Counted from the stretch's first letter, positions 1 to 7,694 are shown. The stretch: DNA of 32,434 nt from JAFARZ01 sp035651595 (GCA_035651595.1 DASRFJ010000152.1:1-32434); one strand, 5' to 3'. A program made the numbers and translations. The notes: generated from the sequence alone by a model not told the origin.

Positions 1-96
1 GGGGGCAGCGCGGGGCGGCGCGGGCACGGCGGGCGGGGGCCGGCGCGGCGCGGGCGGCGCGGGCGTCAGGGGTGGGTGGCGGGGGTGGGGCGTGCC
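1..96. other. G-rich non-coding tract with G-quadruplex-like runs
   Basis: No convincing gene is present. The plus strand is strongly G-rich. At 69-90 it carries four or more G-runs with short loops (GGGG-T-GGG-TGGC-GGGGG-T-GGGG), which fits a G-quadruplex. For the minus-strand tyrA operon that ends at 106, the G-runs lie in the template strand immediately downstream of the stop codon. Similar tracts follow the genes ending at 11902 and 18897. A role in pausing or termination is inference only. Confidence 0.5.
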
Positions 97-111
97 CCAC
101 TGTCGTTATGA
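97..111. repeat. 15-bp motif CCACTGTCGTTATGA, copy 1
   Basis: The identical 15-mer recurs at 18878-18892. Here it overlaps the stop codon of tyrA: read on the minus strand, TCATAACGACAGTGG contains the TAA. Both copies sit at the 3' end of a minus-strand gene and are followed, in the direction of transcription, by a C-rich/G4-complement tract. I do not recognise it as a named element. Confidence 0.6.
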
Positions 112-1170
112 GAATTGACGGGCTGACCAGCCACCGGCGGAGAGGGCGGACAGCAGCGCCGCGGCCTCGGCGGGGCGGACGGAGAGCTCGGCGACGCCGA
201 CCGGGAGGCCGGGCGAGTGCTCGATCCGGATGTCCTCGATGTTCACCCGGGCGGCGCCGGCGGCCGCGAACAGGCGGGACAGCTCGCCCGGCTCGTCGCG
301 GATCACTACTTGGACGACGGCGAACTCCGCGGGAGCACCGCCGTGCTTGCCCGGAATGCGGGCCACGCCGGCCTGGCCGGTTTCCAGCAACGCCGCGACC
401 TTGTCGCCGGAACCGTCGGCCAGCAGGCGGGCCGCCTCAGCCAGGTCGGCGGCAACCGCGTCCAGGACCGCGGCCACCGCAACAGCGTTGGCGGACAGGA
501 TCTGCGTCCACAAAACGGTGTCCCCGGCCGCGATCCTGGTCACGTCCCGCAGGCCTTGCCCGGCCAGCGAGAGCGCCGAATCGTCGGCGTGCTCCAGCCG
601 GGCCGCCATCGCGGCGGCGACGACATGCGGGGCGTGCGAGATAAGCGCCACCCAGCGGTCGTGCGTGGCGGCGTCGGTGATCACGGGCACCGCGCCGCAC
701 GCCGACACCAGCGAAGAAACACAGGAAACAGCCTCGGACGACGCCGACGGACCAGGACACAGCGCCCACGAACGCCCCAGGAACAGGTCAGCACGAGCGG
801 CGGCGGGCCCGTGCTTCTCCCGGCCGGCCAGCGGATGACCCGGCACGTACGATGTCATGTCGCATCCGGCCGCAACCGCCGCGGACACCGGCAGCTGCTT
901 CACGCTCGCCACGTCCGTGTAAAACCGGGCGGCACCACGGGACTGCAGCTCAACAAGCGTCCCAGCCACCGCGGACGGCGGCACGGCCAGCACCGCCAGG
1001 TCCACCGAGCCCAAGGCACCGCCAGAAAGCACCCCGGCGCCCATGTCAGCAGCGAGCCGCGCCGCCGACGCATCGGCATCGGACAGAAAGACCGAAAAAT
1101 CCGCCGCCCGCAGCGCCAGGGCGACCGAAGTCCCGATCAGCCCGGTCCCGACGACGAGAACAGAGTTCAT
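106..1170 (-). CDS. tyrA: Prephenate dehydrogenase with C-terminal ACT domain
   Basis: Oxidatively decarboxylates prephenate to 4-hydroxyphenylpyruvate with NAD(P)+, for tyrosine synthesis in the cytoplasm. The 354-residue protein opens with a Rossmann motif (VVGTGLIGTSVALAL, residues about 5-19). It has the family His-containing stretch YVPGHPLAGREKHG near residue 110. It ends with an ACT-type regulatory domain (from about residue 285, VVIRDEPGELSRLFAAAG), which suggests feedback by an aromatic amino acid. The ATG overlaps the aroH stop as ATGA, so the two are translationally coupled. This makes a chorismate-to-4-hydroxyphenylpyruvate pair at the end of the scp operon. In many actinobacteria cmk follows, but it is not in the window. 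Confidence 0.93.
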   Translation of the reverse strand: MNSVLVVGTGLIGTSVALALRAADFSVFLSDADASAARLAADMGAGVLSGGALGSVDLAVLAVPPSAVAGTLVELQSRGAARFYTDVASVKQLPVSAAVAAGCDMTSYVPGHPLAGREKHGPAAARADLFLGRSWALCPGPSASSEAVSCVSSLVSACGAVPVITDAATHDRWVALISHAPHVVAAAMAARLEHADDSALSLAGQGLRDVTRIAAGDTVLWTQILSANAVAVAAVLDAVAADLAEAARLLADGSGDKVAALLETGQAGVARIPGKHGGAPAEFAVVQVVIRDEPGELSRLFAAAGAARVNIEDIRIEHSPGLPVGVAELSVRPAEAAALLSALSAGGWSARQFS

Positions 1171-1529
1171 TGCGCGATATCGAGCCGCAGCGCTGCCGCG
1201 CCGCGCAGGTAGACGTGCTGAATCTCCGACCGGGGCCGCAAAGTCTCCACGTGCGCCAGCAGCCGGACAACCCTGGGCATCGCACCCGGCACGGGGATCT
1301 CGCCGGCGCAGATCAGCGGCACGTCGTGAAAGCCCAGTTTGCGGGCGGCCAGCGCGGGAAACTCGGCGGTGAGGTCCGGCGTCATCGTGAACAGCACGCT
1401 GATCACGTCGTCGGTGGTGAGGTCGTTACGGCTCATGACCTCGCTCATCAGCTCGGTGGTGCCCTCTAGAATGGCGTCCCGGTCGTCGGCATCGACCTGT
1501 ACCGCCCCACGAATAGCCCTGACTGTCAT
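1167..1529 (-). CDS. aroH: Monofunctional chorismate mutase, AroH type
   Basis: Converts chorismate to prephenate, the substrate of the next gene product. At 120 residues it has the usual length of the trimeric AroH fold. Residues matching the Bacillus subtilis AroH active site are visible: Arg7 (RAIRGAV), Glu77 (CAGEIPVPG), Arg89 (MPRVVRLL) and Tyr107 (QHVYLRG). The start MTVRAIRGA is the standard AroH beginning. It lies 10 nt after the pseudouridine synthase stop and overlaps tyrA by 4 nt, so it belongs to the same transcript. It is not the AroQ fold. Confidence 0.93.
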   Translation of the reverse strand: MTVRAIRGAVQVDADDRDAILEGTTELMSEVMSRNDLTTDDVISVLFTMTPDLTAEFPALAARKLGFHDVPLICAGEIPVPGAMPRVVRLLAHVETLRPRSEIQHVYLRGAAALRLDIAQ

Positions 1530-1539
1530 CTACCCCAAT

Positions 1540-2370
1540 CTACAGGCCCACGGCAGCGTAAAGCTCCCCAATTTCCCTGGTGGTGAGCTCGCGGGTCGAG
1601 CCCGGCTTGAGCTGGCCCAGCCGGATCGGCCCGACATCGGTCCGCACCAGCCGCGAAACCGGGTGCCCGGCAGCGGCCAGCATCCGCCGGACGATGTGCT
1701 TGCGGCCCTCGTGCAAGATGATCTCGACCAGCGCCCGGCCGCCGTGCTGGTCCACCACCCGGAAGCGGTCGGCCACCGCCACCCCGTCGTCCAGTTCGAT
1801 TCCGGTGGCGAGCCGGCGGCCCAGGTCGCGGGACACCGGGCCGGACACGTCCGCCAGGTAGGTCTTGGCGACCTCGAAACTCGGGTGGGCCAGCCGGTGT
1901 GCCAGTTCGCCGTCGTTGGTCAGCAGCATCAGGCCCTCGGTGTCGTAGTCGAGCCGGCCGATGTGGAACAGGCGCTCGGCGGGATCGCGGTCGCCGAGGA
2001 AGTCCGATACGGTCTTGCGGCCCCGCGTGTCCGACATGGCCGTGAGCACCTGGGCCGGCTTGTTGAACGCGAGGTACACCAGCCCCGGCCGCGCCGGAAT
2101 CCGCTTGCCGTCCACGCGGATCACCTGCTGCTCGGGGTCCACCCGGGCGCCGAACCGCCGCACGATCTGCCCGTCAACCTCGACCCGGCCCGCGCCGATC
2201 AGTTCCTCACAGTGCCGGCGACTGCCCACGCCGGCCTCGGCGAGGACCTTCTGCAGCCGGATGCCGCCGGGCACGTCGACGAGCGTGTCATCCGGGGGGG
2301 TCTGGGGGGAAAGTTCTCCCCAGTCGGGGGGGTCACCGGGGGGTCGCCCCCGGGGGCTAACTCTGCTCAT
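1540..2370 (-). CDS. rluB: 23S rRNA/RsuA-RluB family pseudouridine synthase
   Basis: Isomerises a specific uridine in rRNA to pseudouridine. The 276-residue protein has an S4 RNA-binding domain (about residues 37-85, IRLQKVLAEAGVGSRRHCEE) and the RsuA/RluB/E/F catalytic block with the nucleophilic Asp in GRLDYDTEGLMLLTNDG. The first ~35 residues are Pro/Gly-rich and not conserved. They are encoded by DNA with runs of six or seven identical G/C bases at 2289-2356. The ATG lies inside the last codons of scpB (14-nt overlap), which supports operon membership. The exact subfamily (RluB versus RsuA) and target base are inferred from the actinobacterial scp context. Confidence 0.88.
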   Translation of the reverse strand: MSRVSPRGRPPGDPPDWGELSPQTPPDDTLVDVPGGIRLQKVLAEAGVGSRRHCEELIGAGRVEVDGQIVRRFGARVDPEQQVIRVDGKRIPARPGLVYLAFNKPAQVLTAMSDTRGRKTVSDFLGDRDPAERLFHIGRLDYDTEGLMLLTNDGELAHRLAHPSFEVAKTYLADVSGPVSRDLGRRLATGIELDDGVAVADRFRVVDQHGGRALVEIILHEGRKHIVRRMLAAAGHPVSRLVRTDVGPIRLGQLKPGSTRELTTREIGELYAAVGL

Positions 2371-2908
2371 CGTCGATGTCCTCGATCTCCGGCAGGAACG
2401 GGGCCAGATCGGGCAGGTCCTCCAGGCTCGCCAGCCCCAGCCGCTCCAGGAAATAGCCGGTCGTGCGGTACAGGATCGCGCCGGTTTCGTGATCGGTGCC
2501 GGCTTCTTCCACCAGGCCCCGCAGGGTGAGCGTACGCATCACGCCGTCGCAGTTCACCCCGCGTACCGCGGACACCCGCGCCCTGCTCACCGGCTGCCGG
2601 TAGGCCACGACCGCGAGGGTCTCCAGCGCCGCCTGGGTCAGCCGGACCTCCTGCCCGTCGCGGACGAACCGCTCGACCAGCGGCGCGTACTCCTCCCGGG
2701 TGTAGTACCGCCAGCCGCCGGCGATCTCGCGCAGGTCGAAGCCGTGCCCGGCCTCGTCGTAGGAAGCCGCCAGGTCCTTGAGCGACGCCGCGATCTCGTC
2801 CCGCGGCCGCTCCAGCACCTGGGCGAGCACGACGACCGGCACCGGCTCGTCGGCAACCAGCAGGATCGCCTCCAGCGACGCCCGCAGATCGAAGTCAGGA
2901 GAGTTCAT
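2357..2908 (-). CDS. scpB: Segregation and condensation protein B
   Basis: Partner of ScpA and SMC in the bacterial condensin that compacts and resolves sister chromosomes. The 183 residues contain two winged-helix units. The signature region VRLTQAALETLAVVAYRQPVSRARVSAVRGVNCDGVMRTL is visible in the second half, followed by the typical LVEEAGTDHETGAILYRTTGYFLERLGL. The ATG overlaps the scpA stop (ATGA), as is usual for scpAB. The C-terminal tail is acidic (PEIEDIDDEQ). Confidence 0.94.
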   Translation of the reverse strand: MNSPDFDLRASLEAILLVADEPVPVVVLAQVLERPRDEIAASLKDLAASYDEAGHGFDLREIAGGWRYYTREEYAPLVERFVRDGQEVRLTQAALETLAVVAYRQPVSRARVSAVRGVNCDGVMRTLTLRGLVEEAGTDHETGAILYRTTGYFLERLGLASLEDLPDLAPFLPEIEDIDDEQS

Positions 2909-3705
2909 TCGCTGCTTTCCGTTATTTCGCCGACGCTATCAGTATCGCCGCCGGTCCACGTCACGTAGAGATCGCCGAGCGGGGAGACCTGCTCGAACGA
3001 GATCAGATCCTCCCGGTACAGCTCGAGCAGCGCCAGGAACGACGCGACGATCTCATAGCTCACCGCCCCCGCGGTGAGCTGCCGGAAGCTGGCCCGACCG
3101 AGTTCGCGCAGTCGCCCCGCCACAATGCGAGCCTGCTCCCGCACCGAGATCACCGGGGAGTGGATGTGGTCGGTGCTGACCTTCGGCGGGGCCTTGGGCG
3201 CGAGTGCCAACGAGGCGATCCGCGCCAGTTCGTTAGGCCCGAGCCCGAGCAGCACCTCGGGAAACAGCGACGCGAACCGCGGTTCGAGCGGTACCCGCCG
3301 GGGGAACATCCGCGACGCGACCGCCATCCGCGCCGCGAATACGGCCGCGACCTCCTTGTACGCGCGGTACTGGAGCAGCCGCGCGAACAGCAGGTCCCTG
3401 GCCTCGAGCAGCGCCAGGTCCTCCTCGTCCTCGACCTCGCCGGACGGCAGCAGGCGCGCCGCCTTCAGGTCGAGCAACGTCGCCGCCACGACCAGGAAGT
3501 AGCTGACCTGATCCAGGTCCCAGCCGTCGGCGCGCTGCGAGATGTAGGCGATGAACTCGTCGGTGACGCGCGACAGCGCGACCTCGGTGATGTCCAGCTT
3601 GTGCTTGGAGATCAGCGCGAGCAGCAGGTCGAACGGTCCCTCGAACACGTCGAGGTGAACTTCGAAACCTCCCGTCGCGCTTGGCTCGGGTTCAATTTCG
3701 GTCAG
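2905..3705 (-). CDS. scpA: Segregation and condensation protein A (kleisin), CTG start proposed
   Basis: Kleisin subunit that bridges the SMC heads. The hallmark N-terminus FEVHLDVFEGPFDLLLALI and the C-terminal winged helix (SFLALLELYREDLISFEQ) are present. An ATG/GTG/TTG-only search gives GTG at 3648, but that start cuts off the conserved strand FEVHLDV. Upstream in frame is CTG at 3703-3705, preceded nine nt away by GGGAG and overlapping the stop of the previous gene as CTGA. It gives a protein beginning (M)TEIEPEPSATGGFEVHL, which is family-like, of about 266 residues. I therefore prefer CTG. The GTG start is the fallback. It is followed by scpB with a 4-nt overlap. Confidence 0.9.
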   Translation of the reverse strand: MTEIEPEPSATGGFEVHLDVFEGPFDLLLALISKHKLDITEVALSRVTDEFIAYISQRADGWDLDQVSYFLVVAATLLDLKAARLLPSGEVEDEEDLALLEARDLLFARLLQYRAYKEVAAVFAARMAVASRMFPRRVPLEPRFASLFPEVLLGLGPNELARIASLALAPKAPPKVSTDHIHSPVISVREQARIVAGRLRELGRASFRQLTAGAVSYEIVASFLALLELYREDLISFEQVSPLGDLYVTWTGGDTDSVGEITESSE

Positions 3706-4058
3706 TGCTGTTCGCTCCCGGGTCGCAATGATGGCTCTTCGCCGCTGCTGGCGATCCGCCTGGCGAGCAGGCTGTCCTTGCCTCGCGCGTCGAGATCGGC
3801 GAGCAGTACCGCGATGGCCTCGCGTACGATCCGGCCGCGGTCGCTGGTGACACCGTACCGCAGCAGCGCGAGCCTCGCGCGTTCCAGGTCGAGGAGTTCC
3901 TCGGCTGACAGGTAGACGGTGATCTTCTGGGCATGGTTCTCTCGCCCGCTAGCGCGCCGCTGGTCTCCCCCATCGGGACCGGGAGCGGCTGAGGGGCGCA
4001 GGAGCTCCGCGACCCCAGGCAGGCTTACCCTCCGTGACCGGCCCCTGCCACCCGCCAC
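3702..4058 (-). CDS. Ribbon-helix-helix-like protein between parA and scpA
   Basis: Small protein of 118 residues. The conserved-looking core (about residues 44-95, KITVYLSAEELLDLERARLALL...GRIVREAIAVLLADL) has the beta-strand/helix/helix layout of ribbon-helix-helix DNA-binding proteins. It lies between the ParA-like ATPase and ScpA and overlaps both genes, so it is very likely expressed and regulated with them. A role as a DNA-binding partner of the ATPase or condensin is inference. The start is uncertain: GTG 4058 gives 118 residues. CTG 4022, seven nt after a good GGAGG and close to the parA stop, would give MPGVAELLRP and 106 residues. Confidence 0.75.
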   Translation of the reverse strand: MAGGRGRSRRVSLPGVAELLRPSAAPGPDGGDQRRASGRENHAQKITVYLSAEELLDLERARLALLRYGVTSDRGRIVREAIAVLLADLDARGKDSLLARRIASSGEEPSLRPGSEQH

Positions 4059-4933
4059 CGCTCCAGTACCTCCTTGGCCAGCTCCCGGTAGGAGCTTGCC
4101 CCCTGTGACCCCGAATCAAAGCTGGTTATAGGCTCACCGGCAACGGTAGCGTCCGGGAACCGAACCGTGCGGTTGATTACGGTATGAAAAACCTGGTCGC
4201 CGAAGCCGTTCACTATGCTGGCCAGCACTTCGCGTGTGTGCAGCGTGCGCGAGTCGTACATGGTGGCGAGCAGACCGTCGATGAGCAGCTTGGTGTTGAG
4301 CCGGTGCGACACCTTCTCGATGGTCTCCATCAGCAGTGCGACGCCGCGCATCGCGAAGTACTCGCACTCCAGCGGGATGACCACGCCGTCCGAGCAGGCG
4401 AGCGCGTTGATCGTCAGCAGGCCGAGCGACGGCTGGCAGTCGATCATGATCACGTCATACTCCGGGAGCAGCGGCTGGAGCACCCCGCCCAGCACGTACT
4501 CGCGGCCGACCTCGTGGACCAGCTGGACCTCGGCCCCGGACAGGTCGATGTTGCTCGGCAGCAGGTCCATCCCGTCGACGCTGGTCTTGAACAGCACGTC
4601 ATGCGCGGTGACGTCGCGTTCCATCAGCAGGTTGTAGATGGTGGCGTCGATGTCATGCGGCTGGATGCCAAGGCCCACGGAGAGCGCGCCCTGGGGGTCG
4701 AAGTCGACGAGCAGCACGCGACGGCCCTGCTCGGCCAACGCCGCACCGAGGTTGATCGTCGTCGTGGTCTTGCCGACTCCGCCCTTCTGATTGCAGACGG
4801 CCACCGTACGCGCGGGGCCATGTTCCAGCAGCGGCTCGGGATCGGGGAAGCCCGACAGAGGCCGTCCCGTCGGACCCAGCTCGCTTCCATGAAGCTCCGC
4901 CGTAGGGGTTGTTATCATGCGGGATGCTGTCAC
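4025..4933 (-). CDS. parA: ParA/Soj-family partitioning ATPase
   Basis: Walker-type ATPase of the ParA/MinD superfamily, expected to act on nucleoid organisation. The deviant Walker A KGGVGKTTTTINLGAALA is near residue 50. Walker A' (VLLVDFDPQGALSVGLG) and Walker B (YDVIMIDCQPSLGLLTINAL) follow in order, and the 302-residue length is normal. The start is GTG 4933, because GGGAGG lies eight nt upstream. The ATG at 4918 lacks a ribosome-binding site. It sits in the scpAB operon rather than beside parB near the origin, so it is the actinobacterial scp-linked ParA paralogue, not necessarily the main segregation ATPase. Confidence 0.9.
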   Translation of the reverse strand: MTASRMITTPTAELHGSELGPTGRPLSGFPDPEPLLEHGPARTVAVCNQKGGVGKTTTTINLGAALAEQGRRVLLVDFDPQGALSVGLGIQPHDIDATIYNLLMERDVTAHDVLFKTSVDGMDLLPSNIDLSGAEVQLVHEVGREYVLGGVLQPLLPEYDVIMIDCQPSLGLLTINALACSDGVVIPLECEYFAMRGVALLMETIEKVSHRLNTKLLIDGLLATMYDSRTLHTREVLASIVNGFGDQVFHTVINRTVRFPDATVAGEPITSFDSGSQGASSYRELAKEVLERWRVAGAGHGG

Positions 4934-4979
4934 CAGCTTGACCTCCCGACCACCGTGCCCGCGGAATCAAGACTGGACT

Positions 4980-6134
4980 CTATGGCTTGAACAGGGCGCC
5001 GGCAAGCAGGCGCGCCGATTGCGCCGGAAATGTACCTGGTAATTCCGCTGCGAGCGCGAACCGGCGCTCGTCCTGTGGCTTGCCGTCGGCGAGGTCCGCG
5101 ATCAGCTCTCCGGTAAGCGGCGCGAACTTCGCCCCGTGCCCGGAGCACGCGCTCGCGACGACGACCGGCCCGCGCCGGTCGAGGATGAAGTCCTCGCTTG
5201 CCGTCGACGTGTACAGACAGGTCTGCTCCGCTACCGGCTCAGGACCAAGACCAGGCATTATGCGCTGAACGAAATGGCGTACCAGGTCCCGGGCAACCTC
5301 GCTCACGACGCCATCCCGTGTGTCGGCGGTGGTGGGCGTACCCTGCCGGTGCACCCCCACCTTGACCGCGCCCGCGCGTTCCGCTTCCTGGCCGGCCGGC
5401 AGCGCGTACACCTCGGGGTCGGAGTGGTAGATGAACGTCGGCCAGTCGTGTGGCGTTTTTTCGTCGAACACGAAGTACTGGGTCTGGGTGACCGCCAGCG
5501 GCGGCAGGTTCAGCTGACCGCTGAGGAGCGGCGCCAGCCAGGCGCCGGCCGCGACGACGACCACGGGGGCGGTGAACTCCTCGTGTTCGGTGCGCACCGT
5601 GTTGTTTTCGATGCTCGTGGCCGGTGTGCTGTGCCGGATGTCCGCGCCGTTGGCGGCGGCAAGTCGTTGCATCGCGGCCATCGTCCGGTCCGGGTCGAGC
5701 ACGCCGCCCTCGGGGTGGAACAGCACCGGTCCGCCGTCGAACGTGATGCCCGGCCAGCGCTCCGCGGCTTGGTCTGGGGTTAGCAGCTCCGCCGGCACGC
5801 CCTGCTCGGCGAGCAGCCGGTACATCCGCTCCGGCACCTCTGGACCCGCGTCTACCGCTGGACCCGCGTCTACCGCGCCGGTGATCGTGACCAGTTCCTC
5901 GCCCGCCTGTGCTTCCAGCTCGCGCCATAGCTCGCCCGCCAGCCCGGTCAGCCTTATGTAGAGCGGATCCGGATACGCCCGCCGGAAGATCCGCGCGCTG
6001 CCGTGCGAACTCCCCCGCTTGTGCCCAGGCTCGAACGCCTCGAGCAGCACCACGTGCCGTCCCCGCCCGCTGAGCCGCCAGGCGGCGGCGGACCCGGCCA
6101 GGCCGCCGCCCACAACGATCACATCAGCCCGCAT
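4980..6134 (-). CDS. solA: SolA/monomeric sarcosine oxidase-like FAD amine oxidase
   Basis: Predicted to oxidise an N-methyl amino acid (sarcosine or N-methyltryptophan type) with O2, giving aldehyde and H2O2. The 384-residue protein starts with a GxGxxG FAD site (VIVVGGGLAGSAAAWRL). It has the family stretch KRGSSHGSARIFRRAYP. Near residue 300 it has CLYTSTASEDFILDRR, whose Cys matches the covalent-flavin Cys of monomeric sarcosine oxidase. The KFAP motif at the C-terminus is present. ATG 6134 was chosen because it starts the Rossmann fold; the open frame extends upstream but is unconserved. It overlaps the upstream gene by 11 nt, suggesting coupling. Substrate is not certain. Confidence 0.85.
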   Translation of the reverse strand: MRADVIVVGGGLAGSAAAWRLSGRGRHVVLLEAFEPGHKRGSSHGSARIFRRAYPDPLYIRLTGLAGELWRELEAQAGEELVTITGAVDAGPAVDAGPEVPERMYRLLAEQGVPAELLTPDQAAERWPGITFDGGPVLFHPEGGVLDPDRTMAAMQRLAAANGADIRHSTPATSIENNTVRTEHEEFTAPVVVVAAGAWLAPLLSGQLNLPPLAVTQTQYFVFDEKTPHDWPTFIYHSDPEVYALPAGQEAERAGAVKVGVHRQGTPTTADTRDGVVSEVARDLVRHFVQRIMPGLGPEPVAEQTCLYTSTASEDFILDRRGPVVVASACSGHGAKFAPLTGELIADLADGKPQDERRFALAAELPGTFPAQSARLLAGALFKP

Positions 6135-6750
6135 GCCTCCACGGTAACGCAGGCCAGCTGGGTCGCCTGCCGAGCAGCGCGACGATCCGGTCCAGCGTTG
6201 CCGCTCCGTCGTAGCCGGGAACTCGCGGCGCGAACGACGCGTCTGGCGCGCGGCGGGCTTCGCCGTCCGGTACGGCGATGGCGACACGGAGCGCGACGTC
6301 GAGCACGTCCTGCGGCAGTTCGTACGGCTGGCCGAGGGAACGCGCCACGTCCCAGCCGTGCGTCACATAGTCGACCAGGTGGAAGCCGATGGCCTGCCGG
6401 GCCGGGAAGGTCATGGTCGCGCTGATCGGCAGCACGCAGAATTCCTGGTCGAGCACTCCGGCACCGGCGAACGCTTCTTGCACCTTCGCCGCCGCGCTGA
6501 CGTAATCGGCTGGGGCGGCGGGCTTGTCCGCCCAGTGCCTCGGGTCCGAGCCGTCCCCGGCCGCCGCGGCCGCGAACCCGCGATGCTGGGAGGTCATGTG
6601 CGCGAGCAGGTCGGCGAGTGTCCACCCGGCACACGGCGTGGGCCTGGCCAGATCCGCGTCGGTAATCCTCGACACCAGCTCAGCGCTCACCTTGACCGCC
6701 GCAGCGTCCAACCGCACGACATCCGGGACCCCGTCATTATTTATAAGCAT
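6124..6750 (-). CDS. TIGR03086-like metal-binding DinB/maleylpyruvate isomerase-type protein
   Basis: Four-helix-bundle protein of 208 residues. The actinobacterial signature is present: TPCAGWTLADLLAHMTSQHRG (His51 and His56) and a later FHLVDYVTHGWDVARSLG. Both supply the metal-binding His residues seen in mycothiol-dependent DinB-like enzymes. Members are often thiol-transfer or detoxification enzymes, but the substrate here is unknown. It is divergent from a MarR gene, and its proposed ATG lies within the inverted repeat at 6744-6768, so it is probably MarR-controlled. A downstream GTG start is possible if the message begins later. The 11-nt overlap with the SolA gene indicates one operon. 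Confidence 0.8.
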   Translation of the reverse strand: MLINNDGVPDVVRLDAAAVKVSAELVSRITDADLARPTPCAGWTLADLLAHMTSQHRGFAAAAAGDGSDPRHWADKPAAPADYVSAAAKVQEAFAGAGVLDQEFCVLPISATMTFPARQAIGFHLVDYVTHGWDVARSLGQPYELPQDVLDVALRVAIAVPDGEARRAPDASFAPRVPGYDGAATLDRIVALLGRRPSWPALPWRHAG

Positions 6751-6768
6751 CTACATATTATATGCTTA
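6744..6768. promoter_or_regulatory. Candidate MarR operator in divergent promoter
   Basis: TAAGCAT at 6744-6750 and ATGCTTA at 6762-6768 form a perfect 7-bp inverted repeat with an 11-bp spacer. It lies in an AT-rich island between the divergent DinB-type gene and the MarR gene. The two half-sites are 18 bp apart start to start, which is plausible for a MarR dimer. A related CGCTTATCATATG follows at 6770-6782. Autoregulation is inferred from the arrangement. Confidence 0.5.
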
Positions 6769-6807
6769 CGCTTATCATATGCACAATCCTGCTATCCTGC
6801 CCGCATC

Positions 6808-7233
6808 ATGACCGCCACTCCAGACGGGCGCCGCGACCTCGCGGCGATGGCGCTCCCGCTGGCCCGCACGCTCATCGCGGCCGAAGAGCCGGTGCTGCGC
6901 GCCCACCACATCACGATGTGGGGCTACGTGGTGCTCACCGCGCTGGCCGACGAGCCGGTCCGCACCCAGGCCGCGCTCGCCCAGGCCATCGGTGCCGACA
7001 AGAGCCGGATCATCGGGGTGCTCGACGAGCTTCAGGACGCGGGCCTGATCGACCGGTACCCCGACGCGTCCGACCGGCGGGTGCACCTGCTCTCGCTCAC
7101 CCCCGCCGGGGAGCAGCGGCGCAAGGCCGTGCAGACCGAGATCCGGCGGAACGAGGAACGCTTCCTGGCCCGGTTGCCCGAGGCCGACCGCGAGCCGTTC
7201 GTGCGCGCGCTGAAGCTACTATCTGGCCTGTGA
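6808..7233 (+). CDS. MarR-family transcriptional regulator
   Basis: Winged-helix DNA-binding regulator of 141 residues, normal for MarR. The winged helix runs from about residue 45 (TQAALAQAIGADKSRIIGVLDELQDAGLIDR) into the wing with the family DxSDRR motif (PDASDRRVHLLSLTPAGEQ). ATG 6808 is chosen because it precedes the first conserved helix; the long upstream open frame is antisense to another gene. The stop overlaps the next start as TGATG, so it is coupled to the acetyltransferase. It probably represses itself and the divergent DinB-SolA operon through the 6744-6768 repeat. Confidence 0.88.
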   Translation: MTATPDGRRDLAAMALPLARTLIAAEEPVLRAHHITMWGYVVLTALADEPVRTQAALAQAIGADKSRIIGVLDELQDAGLIDRYPDASDRRVHLLSLTPAGEQRRKAVQTEIRRNEERFLARLPEADREPFVRALKLLSGL

Positions 7234-7694
7234 TGCGGATCGAAGCGATGAAATACGACACTCCGGCGGCCGTCGAGCTGATCGAGGAGGTCCAGCAGGA
7301 GTACGTGCTGCGGTATGGCGGGCCCGATCGCACTCCGGTCGACCCGGCGGAGTTCGAGCCGCCGCAAGGTCTGTTCCTCGTCGGTTTCGCCGGCCCGTCC
7401 GGTGTTGGCGTCGCGTGCGGCGGCTGGCGCAGCCATGGCGGCGACGCCGAGCTCAAGCGCATGTACGTGCGCCGCGACGCCCGTCGCGGCGGCCTCGCCC
7501 GCGAACTGCTCGCCGAACTAGAGCGCACCGCGCTCGCGGCGGGCCACCGGCGGATGATCCTCGAAACCGGCAGCAAGCAGCCCGAAGCCGTCGCCTTCTA
7601 CCGCTCGGCCGGCTACGCCGACATCCCCGCCTTCGGCTACTACGCGCAAGCGCCCCTGGCCATCCACCTAGCCAAACCCCTCCTCCCCCGCTAA
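7233..7694 (+). CDS. GNAT-family N-acetyltransferase
   Basis: 153-residue acetyl-CoA-dependent acyltransferase. Motif A is clear (ELKRMYVRRDARRGGLARELLAELERTALAAG, with the R-x-x-G-x-A pyrophosphate loop). It is followed by motif B (RRMILETGSKQPEAVAFYRSAGYADIPAFGYYA). The substrate cannot be told. It is translationally coupled to the MarR regulator upstream. A PaiB-like gene lies convergently 98 bp away. In Bacillus PaiA (a GNAT) and PaiB are partners, but the different strands argue against a simple PaiAB operon. Confidence 0.88.
   Translation: MRIEAMKYDTPAAVELIEEVQQEYVLRYGGPDRTPVDPAEFEPPQGLFLVGFAGPSGVGVACGGWRSHGGDAELKRMYVRRDARRGGLARELLAELERTALAAGHRRMILETGSKQPEAVAFYRSAGYADIPAFGYYAQAPLAIHLAKPLLPR

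Noticed and set aside
1339..2529. 396-residue plus-strand open frame
   Set aside because: Antisense to aroH, rluB and scpB, with Arg/Pro-rich composition and no domain.
4916..4918. ATG start for ParA
   Set aside because: No ribosome-binding site, while GTG 4933 has GGGAGG at eight nt.
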